Shown here: positions 17,480 through 23,607 of the stretch, piece by piece
Position numbering within the stretch: the stretch's first letter is position 1
Layout of the letters: each line of letters opens with the position of its first letter
NCBI RefSeq assembly: GCF_014654935.1
Contig: NZ_BNBF01000021.1
Coordinates: forward strand, 65,110 to 102,824
DNA: 37,715 nucleotides
Direction of reading: 5' to 3'
Source of the DNA: Streptomyces capoamus
Lineage (GTDB): Bacteria > Actinomycetota > Actinomycetes > Streptomycetales > Streptomycetaceae
The notes under the pieces: generated by a model
The model's database searches: none
What the model was told of the DNA's origin: nothing
The model's input: only the letters and a program-made list of their open reading frames with translations
Program-made: the position numbers and the translations under genes

Positions 17480-17594
17480 GATTTCGCCGAAAGCGCTGAG
17501 GGCTGCACTCGATTCCACCGAAAGCGCGGAGCCGAGCGGCATGGTTACGCCGAAAGCGCGGACACACAAAGAGTGATTCCGCCGAATGAACGGA
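17480..17594 (+). repeat. Four phased 20-bp direct repeats (iteron-like)
   Basis: Copies at 17480-17499, 17511-17530, 17543-17562 and 17575-17594, consensus GATTCCGCCGAAAGCGCGGA. Start-to-start spacing is 31, 32 and 32 bp, three turns of the helix, so all copies face the same side. The fourth copy diverges in its 3' half. They lie just upstream of the 105-aa gene. Such arrays bind a replication initiator, an excisionase or a repressor; which one is unknown. Confidence 0.85.
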
Positions 17595-17604
17595 GAACTG
17601 AAAC

Positions 17605-17922
17605 GTGGAAGTTCCGAACTACACCGAATTGCTGACGGCCCTTCGAGCAGCACACCGAGAGATAGGCGACGGACTTACCGGCCAGAGTCGGCGTTCACCT
17701 TCCGGCTCTCTCGCCTATGCCTACGGGAGCATAGAGACGGCGTTGCGTATCGCTGAGTCGGTCCTGACCGGCCAGGAATGCGCACTTCCCGCATGTAAGA
17801 ACCCTATTCCTCACAGGGAGCCGGGACAGCCGGGCCGCACTGCCCTTTACTGCGGGAAGCGTTGCCGGGACCGTGCGGCCTATCAGACGAGGAAACAGCG
17901 AGAGCAGCGAGCGGGGAGCTAG
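17605..17922 (+). CDS. Small Cys-rich zinc-type protein, unknown
   Basis: A 105-aa protein. The N-terminal half is helical (YTELLTALRAAHREIGDGL, AYGSIETALRIAESVL). The C-terminal half carries four Cys in the pattern C-x4-C-x17-C-x3-C (ECALPACKN, LYCGKRCRD) followed by a basic tail (YQTRKQREQR). This resembles small zinc-knuckle proteins found in actinophages and is shared in style with the next gene. GTG start right after the phased repeats, with GGAG at 17592-17595. Role unknown; DNA binding is plausible. Confidence 0.65.
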   Translation: MEVPNYTELLTALRAAHREIGDGLTGQSRRSPSGSLAYAYGSIETALRIAESVLTGQECALPACKNPIPHREPGQPGRTALYCGKRCRDRAAYQTRKQREQRAGS

Positions 17923-17937
17923 TACAGAAACTCTAGA

Positions 17938-17978
17938 AATGTAGTTTGTGTAGAAGTGAACTACATTCTAGGTATACC
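17938..17978. promoter_or_regulatory. AT-rich dyad region between the two zinc-protein genes
   Basis: A perfect 9-bp inverted repeat AATGTAGTT (17938-17946) / AACTACATT (17959-17967) extends outward to CTAG ends with one bulge. An 8-bp palindrome GGTATACC (17971-17978) and TATAAG follow. A further half-site AACTACAT is at 18016-18023. The whole stretch 17923-18061 is unusually AT-rich for this genome. It probably holds a repressed promoter for the 128-aa gene. Confidence 0.6.
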
Positions 17979-18061
17979 TATAAGAGTCTCTACTAGCAAC
18001 TCCGGAACTAGGTACAACTACATGCCGGAACGTAACACCCATTGGAAGGAGTGGACTGCCC

Positions 18062-18448
18062 TTGATTTTTGGTGATCCTCGCTGCGAGGTCTGCGACACA
18101 GTCCTGACCGGCCGACAGCAAGTCGTTTGTTCCAATGCCTGTCGGCAGGCTCGTAAGCGCGCACGCAAGCTCACGTCCGATGAGTATCAAGCAAAGCTCT
18201 TGGGGCGGGATTGCGAGCACTGCGGAGACGCTTACGAGCCCAAGAACGACCGTCAGCGGTTTTGTTCCGAGAACTGTGCGTACCGGGCAAAGGCTGAGGC
18301 GGAGGAAACCCGCTGGGAATCTGTCTGCGAGCTGGACGGGTGCGAGAACAATGCGGGCTGGGATGGTTCCGGCCGTGCCCGCCGCTACTGCTCGAACGCG
18401 CATAGGCAAAAGGCTTACCGGCAGCGGAAGCATGCGACCCCGCTGTAA
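18062..18448 (+). CDS. Protein with three Cys-pair zinc-binding modules, unknown
   Basis: A 128-aa protein built from three similar modules: CEVC...CSNACRQA (about 8-32), CEHC...CSENCAYRA (about 51-75) and CELDGC...CSNAHRQKAYRQR (about 89-122). Each pairs an N-terminal C-x2/4-C with a C-x3-C/H followed by a basic helix, as in FCS/MYM-like or PHD-less zinc knuckles. TTG start with AAGGAG (18046-18051) upstream; an earlier GTG at 18051 hits a stop at once. A DNA- or protein-binding regulator is likely; no family name can be given with confidence. Confidence 0.65.
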   Translation: MIFGDPRCEVCDTVLTGRQQVVCSNACRQARKRARKLTSDEYQAKLLGRDCEHCGDAYEPKNDRQRFCSENCAYRAKAEAEETRWESVCELDGCENNAGWDGSGRARRYCSNAHRQKAYRQRKHATPL

Positions 18449-18560
18449 GCCGCTGAGCGGCCGTGTGAGGCCGTTTCAGGAGTCGGCAGGAGCCACTCAC
18501 CTGGGACGAGCCGATAGGGGCTTAGAGGGGCGCTGACGGGCCGAGCCGGCTCGGGGGTGA

Positions 18561-18612
18561 CTTAACCAACTCACTCACTGAACAGTGAGGCGCAGCCGCT
18601 TAACCAACTCAC
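18561..18612 (+). repeat. Direct repeat CTTAACCAACTCAC, two copies 38 bp apart
   Basis: Identical 14-mers at 18561-18574 and 18599-18612, each followed by a small dyad (TCACTG-AA-CAGTGA; ACTCAC-N6-GTGAGT). Related copies of the same motif occur at 15214, 17147 (one mismatch over 14) and 17189 in other non-coding parts of the element. The 18449-18864 stretch holds no convincing gene, only these repeats, a palindrome and two stem-loops. Confidence 0.75.
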
Positions 18613-18657
18613 CGCGTAGTGAGTGGAGGCTGTATCCGTCTCTGACAGCGAACGAGT

Positions 18658-18683
18658 AACCCGGTCGGTCATTCGGCCGGGTT
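18658..18683 (+). terminator. Stem-loop, possible terminator
   Basis: AACCCGG (18658-18664) pairs with CCGGGTT (18677-18683). Modest stem with no long T run; about 210 nt after the 128-aa gene. Confidence 0.5.
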
Positions 18684-18692
18684 GCTGCTGAC

Positions 18693-18714
18693 CACCTACG
18701 AACGTTCGTAGGTG
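18693..18714. repeat. 22-bp perfect palindrome, copy 1 of a dyad family
   Basis: CACCTACGAAC/GTTCGTAGGTG is fully self-complementary. A second copy differing at three positions lies at 22147-22168. Both are intergenic, which fits an operator or a structured regulatory site of the element. Confidence 0.8.
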
Positions 18715-18795
18715 CTTGCGGCCGTTACCCGCATTCCCCCTGATCTTCGGCGAGTTGGATTCACGCACGCATGGACGGCGTGACGCTCGCTGGGT

Positions 18796-18843
18796 AGCCC
18801 CCTCGCTTGGTCTGTAACGGAGACCGGGCGAGGGGGCTTTTTG
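18796..18843 (+). terminator. Strong terminator 22 nt upstream of the next gene
   Basis: Perfect 11-bp stem AGCCCCCTCGC (18796-18806) / GCGAGGGGGCT (18828-18838), with an inner GGTCT/AGACC stem, then TTTTT. The ribosome site GGAGG of the following gene is at about 18850, leaving no room for a promoter in between. It may terminate upstream reading or act as an attenuator for the downstream gene block. Confidence 0.8.
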
Positions 18844-18864
18844 CGTACCTGGAGGTTTCCCGCA

Positions 18865-19116
18865 ATGCGCAACGATGCCGCTTACCGCGCGGTTGTGTTC
18901 GGTGCTCTGCGTGCGACCACTGAGGACGGCCCGACTTCCTATGCCGAGGAGCACGCCCTATCCGCTGCTGTGAATCGGTGGGCGGGCACAAACGGTGTCG
19001 GCCCGGTTCCCATGGATTCGCTCGTGCGGCTCATTGGGGCCGCTGGATACCAACACTTCCGAACCGAACGGCGAGGCTATTTCGCCGGACTAGCTATCAA
19101 GGAGAACGGCGCGTGA
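18865..19116 (+). CDS. Hypothetical element protein, 83 aa
   Basis: First gene of a block of four tightly spaced small genes. ATG preceded by GGAGG (18850-18854). The product (MRNDAAYRAVVFGALRATTEDG...) is mixed helix with no Cys and no recognisable motif. It ends with TGA overlapping the next GTG by 4 nt. A phage-type hypothetical; function unknown. Confidence 0.65.
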   Translation: MRNDAAYRAVVFGALRATTEDGPTSYAEEHALSAAVNRWAGTNGVGPVPMDSLVRLIGAAGYQHFRTERRGYFAGLAIKENGA

Positions 19117-19388
19117 ACACGCGAGACAACATTGACCCCAGTTCCAACCCTGACGGCATTGAGCGTGTCCTACGTGCTCGCGCTGATGCCTTCCGGTATG
19201 ACCCCGAGATGGAAAATGCTGCTGAGCTGGCCGCAAAGGGCGAGCAGCTTACTCCCTCGCTGCGCATGGCTCTTGGCTATTACTCGGACGCCAAGAAGGC
19301 TGCTGGCGCTGCTGGTCGTGAGATCTCGGCCCCGGCTACCGCCGACAACCTTTCCGCCGCCTACTCCTCGCTGAACAAGGGAGCCTAA
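19113..19388 (+). CDS. Hypothetical element protein, 91 aa
   Basis: GTG start overlapping the previous stop (GTGA). The product is acidic to neutral and helical (GIERVLRARADAFRYDPEM, LTPSLRMALGYYSDAKKAAG). No known motif. Coupled upstream and 3 nt from the next gene, so part of the same transcript. Confidence 0.65.
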   Translation: MNTRDNIDPSSNPDGIERVLRARADAFRYDPEMENAAELAAKGEQLTPSLRMALGYYSDAKKAAGAAGREISAPATADNLSAAYSSLNKGA

Positions 19389-19391
19389 CCA

Positions 19392-19874
19392 ATGACTGAC
19401 GCGAAGCTACAGAAGGCGCGAGAGGCCGCACTAAAGGCGCAGAGGGAGCTAGAAGCGCTTGAGGCCGCCGAGGCCGAAAAGGCGGCGAGGTTGGCCGCTG
19501 AGCGCGATGAGCGGGCCCGTGATTACGACCGGCGCACGGTCGGCAATTGGCGAGCCGATGAGGAGGAGAATCGAAAGGCGGAGGGGGAAGCACTAGAGCA
19601 TTTTCTGACGCTGGTTTCCGATGAGCCTTGGTTCGCTGCTTTTGTCGAGTACCGGGCTTACCGCTACAAGCGTGGGCACATTCTCACGGCTGCACAGAAC
19701 GCGCAGACTCAGCTAGGAGAGTCCGTCACCGTTCCTGAGAATCAGCTCTATGACAGCTCACTTATTGGCGACCTAGTGGCGTTGGCTGACCGTAAGGCGG
19801 CCGAGGTAGGCGCGGATTTCGCCGATGAGCTAGACGCTAAGCGTGAGGCTTACCTGAGCGGCGAGGGCGCGTAA
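19392..19874 (+). CDS. Coiled-coil element protein, 160 aa
   Basis: The N-terminal ~75 residues are a highly charged Ala/Glu/Lys/Arg coiled coil (LQKAREAALKAQRELEALEA, AEKAARLAAERDERARDYDR). The C-terminal half has WFAAFVEYRAYRYKRGHILT and looks globular. Coiled coils of this kind occur in phage scaffold-like or capsid-size-modifying proteins, but nothing here proves such a role. ATG with AGGGAG upstream; its TAA overlaps the next ATG. Confidence 0.65.
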   Translation: MTDAKLQKAREAALKAQRELEALEAAEAEKAARLAAERDERARDYDRRTVGNWRADEEENRKAEGEALEHFLTLVSDEPWFAAFVEYRAYRYKRGHILTAAQNAQTQLGESVTVPENQLYDSSLIGDLVALADRKAAEVGADFADELDAKREAYLSGEGA

Positions 19875-20122
19875 TGCCGCAGGATGCACTAGACCCCGGA
19901 CCGAATGGCGATTACCCGTTCTTCCCTCGCCTGCCTGACGGTTCCCCAGCGTGGGCCGATTCCGTGCCCGTTGGTTACACCGGTTCTGTCATGCGGCGTG
20001 GTGTCGAATACGTGCGCGTTTACGGCGGGGCCCGACACGGTGACCTAGTGGCATTCGATGTGACCCCTCGGGACGCTGCGGGTAATCCGATCAATCCGCC
20101 GGTCATCCCGCAGGTTGCTTAG
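19874..20122 (+). CDS. Hypothetical element protein, 82 aa, beta-rich
   Basis: The start codon shares one base with the previous stop (TAATG). The product is Gly/Pro/Val-rich (DSVPVGYTGSVMRRGVEYVR, DLVAFDVTPRDAAGNPINPP), predicted mostly beta. It could be a small decoration-like or accessory protein; no family recognised. Last of the 18865-20122 block, followed by a terminator. Confidence 0.6.
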   Translation: MPQDALDPGPNGDYPFFPRLPDGSPAWADSVPVGYTGSVMRRGVEYVRVYGGARHGDLVAFDVTPRDAAGNPINPPVIPQVA

Positions 20123-20141
20123 CGGTTCGCTGACGCAAGAG

Positions 20142-20171
20142 GGGGGCCGGAGCCGGCGGAAACTGGCCCCC
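20142..20171 (+). terminator. Terminator after the four-gene block
   Basis: GGGGGCC (20142-20148) pairs with GGCCCCC (20165-20171), with additional CCGG pairing inside, followed by TTTCT. Confidence 0.75.
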
Positions 20172-20236
20172 TTTCTGGCCTGCGGCTATGTCCGCACACA
20201 ACTTCGCTGGCTCGTGTGCTGGCGTGAAGGAGTCCC

Positions 20237-20560
20237 ATGCTGAACGACGTTGCAGCCCTAGCAACCGGGGCCACCCACAGCACCGAGCCGGTACCGGTCG
20301 GCAGTGCCCCTGCTGGAATTCTCATGGTGCAGCCGGTGATTCGCTGCGAGCACGGTTACGAGGTGTCCGCATACAGCGAGTGCGGCGACCTATTGGCGCG
20401 GGCCTGCCTAACCGGTTCTCAGCTCATGTCGCATGTTTCCTTCCCTGCTGGAATTCGGGCCGTGCGGGTGGAAGTCGAGAACATCACCGGCTGCGAGGAA
20501 CACCCCCACACTTACGAGATATCCCTACTGGCTGACGAGGACACCCCCCATGCCGCGTAA
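20237..20560 (+). CDS. Hypothetical element protein, 107 aa
   Basis: ATG with AAGGAG 6 nt upstream. The product (HSTEPVPVGSAPAGILMVQP, VIRCEHGYEVSAYSECGD, AVRVEVENITGCEEHPHTYE) is beta-rich with four Cys and several His. No family recognised. The 13-mer CCTGCTGGAATTC occurs twice within the gene (20309 and 20444). Its 3' end overlaps the HNH gene by 11 nt, so the two are co-translated. Confidence 0.6.
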   Translation: MLNDVAALATGATHSTEPVPVGSAPAGILMVQPVIRCEHGYEVSAYSECGDLLARACLTGSQLMSHVSFPAGIRAVRVEVENITGCEEHPHTYEISLLADEDTPHAA

Positions 20561-20984
20561 GCCCCTGGTCCCCTGTTCCGCTGTTCCGTGGTGCCCTGAG
20601 CTGACGACTGGTGGTCCATGCGCCGAGCACGCTAAGCAGCGAGGAAAGCAGCGCACCAATCGGGGTGGATCTGCGTACGGCCGTAATTGGCGTGAGCGAG
20701 TGCAGCCGCGATTCATCTATCAGAATCCTTGGTGTGTGCTTTGTGGGCAGGCGGCCAAGGTTGCCGACCATTGGCCGATCAGTCGGCGTGACCTAGTGGC
20801 AAGGGGTGAGCCGAGTCCCGATGCCTTTAAGCACTTGAGGCCGTTGTGCGTGGCATGCGATGCAAAGGAACGGCCTAAGCGTGAGCCGGGCGGATGGTAT
20901 GCCGAGCAGCGTTCGCAGCGAGAGGCCACAGCGCGGGTTTATCAGGACACTCCCCGAGTGCGCCGAGACGTTCCGCCGTTCTAA
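20550..20984 (+). CDS. HNH endonuclease
   Basis: A 144-aa HNH-type nuclease. After a basic N-terminus comes WCVLCGQAAKVADHWPISRR with the first zinc Cys pair and the catalytic-region His, then HLRPLCVACDAKERPK with the second Cys pair and final ligands. This layout is that of HNH proteins encoded next to the terminase small subunit in HK97-like phages, where they help cut DNA at cos during packaging. Here it lies 270 nt upstream of terS, the same arrangement. ATG start overlaps the previous gene. Confidence 0.87.
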   Translation: MPRKPLVPCSAVPWCPELTTGGPCAEHAKQRGKQRTNRGGSAYGRNWRERVQPRFIYQNPWCVLCGQAAKVADHWPISRRDLVARGEPSPDAFKHLRPLCVACDAKERPKREPGGWYAEQRSQREATARVYQDTPRVRRDVPPF

Positions 20985-21254
20985 CTGGGCGGGCTGTATT
21001 GCTCGCTGAGAGCCTTTCTGAGCCTGAGACAGGCAGAGGGGCCTACTCGTCAGCGAGGGCCACGACAGATGCACTGAGCGGGCTTACCGGCGACGAGGTG
21101 AGTCCCGCTTTGCCGTACCGACCCCCACCCCCCTGGGCAGGGTCTCCCCCCGACCCAAAATGCGGCGCGGCAGGGAGGTCTTTCGGTGCCCCGTCAGTAA
21201 AAACCATTTTCTGTGGCGCGACGTCGCGCCTTTGTGCACGGGAGTTGAAACCCC
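20985..21254. other. HNH-terS intergenic region, candidate packaging (cos) site
   Basis: A 270-nt gap in an otherwise compact region. It holds C-rich tracts (21121-21165), a perfect 16-bp palindrome GGCGCGACGTCGCGCC (21215-21230) followed by TTT, and GGGAG before terS. In cos phages the cut site is often next to HNH/terS. The palindrome could instead be a terminator. Confidence 0.4.
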
Positions 21255-21734
21255 ATGACTGCTACCAAGCCAATCAGTCAGCATTTCCGCGAGGGCACGT
21301 ATCGGCCCGATCGTCACGCCGACCGCCTATCGCTGCCACCGAGTGACCTGACTGAGCCGGATTGGTCCACCGTGATTGGTGACGGCCCGGACGCTAGCAA
21401 GGTGAAGGCGGACGCATCGGATATCTGGCGGCGGATCGTTCCCGCGCTGTCGGCCGCAACGCGAATCAGCGACGCACAGCGAGAGGTGGTTGTGACCTTC
21501 TGCACGGCGCAGGCTCGCGTGTGGGAGGCCGAGCGAATCATCAGCCGTGACGGTCTGCTCGTAGTCGGCGTGAATGGCGTGCTTGTAAAGAATCCGGCGA
21601 CGACGGTACTGAACACGTACGCGAACATTTTGAAGGCTGCGCGAGTGGAACTAGGACTTTCCCCGTCCGCTGCCGCGCGAATCACTGTGATTGCGCCGGA
21701 CGAGGACGACGACCCGGACGGGATTTGGGACTGA
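21255..21734 (+). CDS. terS: Phage terminase small subunit, P27 family
   Basis: A 159-aa TerS that recognises the packaging site. The conserved P27 region is clear: VVVTFCTAQARVWEAERII, LVKNPATTVLNTYANILKAA and VELGLSPSAAARIT, ending in an acidic tail (PDEDDDPDGIWD). In a phage, terL and portal would follow; here only two tiny genes and a terminator follow. Stand-alone TerS is a hallmark of satellites that redirect a helper phage's packaging. ATG start with GGGAG upstream. Confidence 0.88.
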   Translation: MTATKPISQHFREGTYRPDRHADRLSLPPSDLTEPDWSTVIGDGPDASKVKADASDIWRRIVPALSAATRISDAQREVVVTFCTAQARVWEAERIISRDGLLVVGVNGVLVKNPATTVLNTYANILKAARVELGLSPSAAARITVIAPDEDDDPDGIWD

Positions 21735-21949
21735 TGATTGACGACGATTTCCGCGCTGCGATAGCCCAGTGGGCCGAACTGATGACAGCAGCGAAGCGTA
21801 AGTACCGCGAGCGGGAAGCGATAGAGGACCGTAAGCGCCGGACCCGCATGCAAGCCATCGACAACATTCGACGTGCCGGGATTGGGACGCCTGCGCATCT
21901 AATCCCCGAAGCTACGATTCGCGAGTGGGAGTCGGCGGGCGATGCCTAA
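21734..21949 (+). CDS. Small charged helical protein, 71 aa
   Basis: The ATG shares its A with the terS stop (TGATG), so it is translationally coupled to terS. The product is almost entirely charged helix (MTAAKRKYREREAIEDRKRR). It may partner with TerS or bind nucleic acid. No family recognised. Confidence 0.6.
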   Translation: MIDDDFRAAIAQWAELMTAAKRKYREREAIEDRKRRTRMQAIDNIRRAGIGTPAHLIPEATIREWESAGDA

Positions 21950-22145
21950 GAAGCCTAAGGTCCTAAGTGTCCGTCATACCGAGGAATCCCGCGCGAATCT
22001 AGATGTCATACAGCGGCTATCCGCCTGTGAGACAGCGAGCGAGGCTGTCATACGCGCGCTGGACCTGTATGCGGATTATCTCAAGCTCCCGTCCGGTACC
22101 GTCATACACGCGACCGGACACACGCGCCGAGTGCCCACCACCTGA
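21942..22145 (+). CDS. Ribbon-helix-helix-like small protein, 67 aa
   Basis: The pattern LSVRHTEESRANLDVIQRL then TASEAVIRALDLYADYLK resembles CopG/MetJ-type ribbon-helix-helix proteins: a short beta strand followed by two helices with a T/S-E-x-I-R-A turn. That fold binds palindromic operators as a dimer. The gene overlaps the previous one by 8 nt and is followed 2 nt later by the second copy of the 22-bp dyad. Likely a DNA-binding regulator; inferred from pattern only. Confidence 0.6.
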   Translation: MPKKPKVLSVRHTEESRANLDVIQRLSACETASEAVIRALDLYADYLKLPSGTVIHATGHTRRVPTT

Positions 22146-22146
22146 T

Positions 22147-22168
22147 CACCTACAATCGTTTGTAGGTG
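22147..22168. repeat. 22-bp dyad, copy 2
   Basis: CACCTACAA-TCG-TTTGTAGGTG, 19 of 22 positions identical to the palindrome at 18693-18714. The outer arms CACCTAC/GTAGGTG are invariant. It sits between the ribbon-helix-helix-like gene and a terminator. Confidence 0.75.
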
Positions 22169-22171
22169 CTG

Positions 22172-22198
22172 CCCCCGATGGCTTCCCGCTGTCGGGGG
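22172..22198 (+). terminator. Terminator of the terS gene block
   Basis: CCCCCGA (22172-22178) pairs with TCGGGGG (22192-22198), followed by TATTTCGCATTT. Ends the 20237-22145 unit and faces the convergent XRE gene. Confidence 0.8.
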
Positions 22199-22307
22199 TA
22201 TTTCGCATTTATGGGCACCTTTGAAAGCAAGGTAGCAGGGCTCGCCGGCTCGGGGACTCGGGGCGTTGCTGCCCAGTGCTCCCAAGGGTTCCGTGCCCCT
22301 TGATTTG

Positions 22308-23279
22308 CTAGGCCGCTTCCACTGCGCGCCGTAGTGCTTCCTTGTGCTCCCATGCCCAAGGGGCATCCTTGAGTTCATCCGGCAGGCCAGCGAGACCGGT
22401 TCTCAGATGGTCAGCCGCCTCGCTGTATCTCCCCAGAGCCAACGTGCAAAGTCCCATGTTCAGCCGGTTGAAGTTCGGCGTAAGCCAATACGCAGTTTCC
22501 GGCGGAGAGAGTACGGCGGCCTTGTCCATGAGCTTTTCCGCTTGCTCCGCTGTCCGCAGTGCGGCGTCATGCTCGCCCATCTCGGCAAGTCCACCCGCCG
22601 CCTGTAGGTAGTCCCCGATTCGCTGTGCGGGGTGGGCTCCGGGTGTGTTTGCTGCTGCTCCGAACCAACGGGCGATACCTTGCGGCCGTCCCTGTTGACG
22701 GGCGATGTAGCCCTTGAAGTTCAGCGCCTGGGCGGCAAGAGTGCCGTTCCCGGTTTCGTCGGCAAGCTCAACTGCCTCATTGAGGAGCCGCACCCCTTCG
22801 ACGTATTCGCCCGTTTGTGCGAATAGCCATCCGGCGAACTGGACCCATTCTGATGCAACGTCGGATAGTCGGTCTCTGTGCGGCCCCCGAGCTTCCTTGA
22901 GCATTCGGGTAACTTCCCGCATTTGAACCATGGTTGCCGGGATCACGCTGCGGGGTTGTGCCGAGTCGTCCAGTCGGCGATATGCGGCCAGCACGCCAGC
23001 GAGAGCGTCAACGGTTCCAGCATCCAGCCGGGAAGGGTTGGCCGAGCTGCGGGCGACCCGTGATGCGTCGTCGTCATCAAGGACCGTTCCGGCCAACGCG
23101 CCACCGGCCCCGGTCAGGCAATCCAGCGCGTGAGCGAGCTTTTTGGATGGCCGCTGCTTTCCGTTCAAGACGCGGGAGAGATACGCCGGGTCGTAGTGCA
23201 TTTCCCGTGCGGCGGCTTTCATTGAGTATCCGGCGTCGCGCAGTGCCCTACGGGCAAGATCGGCAAAGTCGTCACGCAT
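22308..23279 (-). CDS. XRE-family regulator with C-terminal TPR-like domain
   Basis: A 323-aa protein. Residues ~1-60 form a lambda-repressor-like HTH (RRALRDAGYSMKAAAREMHY, DPAYLSRVLNGKQRPSKKLA). The rest is helical repeats of TPR type (WLFAQTGEYVEGVRLLNEAV, GDYLQAAGGLAEMGEHDAAL, LCTLALGRYSEAADHLRTGL). Such Streptomyces regulators often sit beside small-peptide or RiPP cassettes and can sense peptides through the TPR part. ATG at 23279 with AGAGG 6 nt upstream, preferred over a start at 23324. It is divergent from the small-gene chain leading to the methyltransferase and so probably controls it. Confidence 0.85.
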   Translation of the reverse strand: MRDDFADLARRALRDAGYSMKAAAREMHYDPAYLSRVLNGKQRPSKKLAHALDCLTGAGGALAGTVLDDDDASRVARSSANPSRLDAGTVDALAGVLAAYRRLDDSAQPRSVIPATMVQMREVTRMLKEARGPHRDRLSDVASEWVQFAGWLFAQTGEYVEGVRLLNEAVELADETGNGTLAAQALNFKGYIARQQGRPQGIARWFGAAANTPGAHPAQRIGDYLQAAGGLAEMGEHDAALRTAEQAEKLMDKAAVLSPPETAYWLTPNFNRLNMGLCTLALGRYSEAADHLRTGLAGLPDELKDAPWAWEHKEALRRAVEAA

Positions 23280-23294
23280 CGTGAACCTCTGGGG

Positions 23295-23352
23295 GTTGAC
23301 AGGTGGTGCTTCCAGAGTAGTCAACCCTGGTCAACTCCCGTGTGATCACGGG
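23295..23352. promoter_or_regulatory. Divergent control region with GTTGAC/GTCAAC repeats
   Basis: GTTGAC at 23295-23300 faces GTCAAC at 23320-23325 and 23330-23335. A TTGACA (-35-like) at 23296 reads rightward. A further dyad CCCGTG-TGAT-CACGGG is at 23337-23352. Placed between the XRE gene and the divergent small-gene chain, these are likely operators for the XRE protein. -10 boxes are unclear. Confidence 0.55.
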
Positions 23353-23403
23353 AAGTCGGAGCATGGTGGAGCAGGCCCAATCCAGCGAGAAAGGGTGGCG
23401 CAA

Positions 23404-23607
23404 GTGCCTCTGCCGACGGCCGACAGCGGATACGACTATGCGACGTACGCACCACCTGGCAGCAAGTGCGCCGAGTGCGGCCACGCCATCGGCAGGGATC
23501 AGGTTGTACGGCGGACGACGGCTGAGCGCGCATCCGGCCCGCCCGCGAACGTCTCCTACCGTCACTTCGACGGGGAGTGCGGACCGGTCGCCAGGGGGGA
23601 AGTGTGA
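23404..23607 (+). CDS. Small zinc-ribbon-like protein, 67 aa
   Basis: GTG start after AAAGGGTGG. The product has KCAECGHAIGRDQVVRR, one C-x2-C knuckle, and a later Cys in DGECGPVARG that could complete a site. First of four genes joined by overlapping stop/start codons. Similar small proteins are common near Streptomyces XRE regulators; function unknown. Confidence 0.6.
   Translation: MPLPTADSGYDYATYAPPGSKCAECGHAIGRDQVVRRTTAERASGPPANVSYRHFDGECGPVARGEV

Noticed and set aside
17480..17594. CRISPR array
   Set aside because: Repeats are only 20 bp with 11-12 bp gaps, the last copy is degenerate and no cas gene is present. The pattern fits protein-binding repeats.
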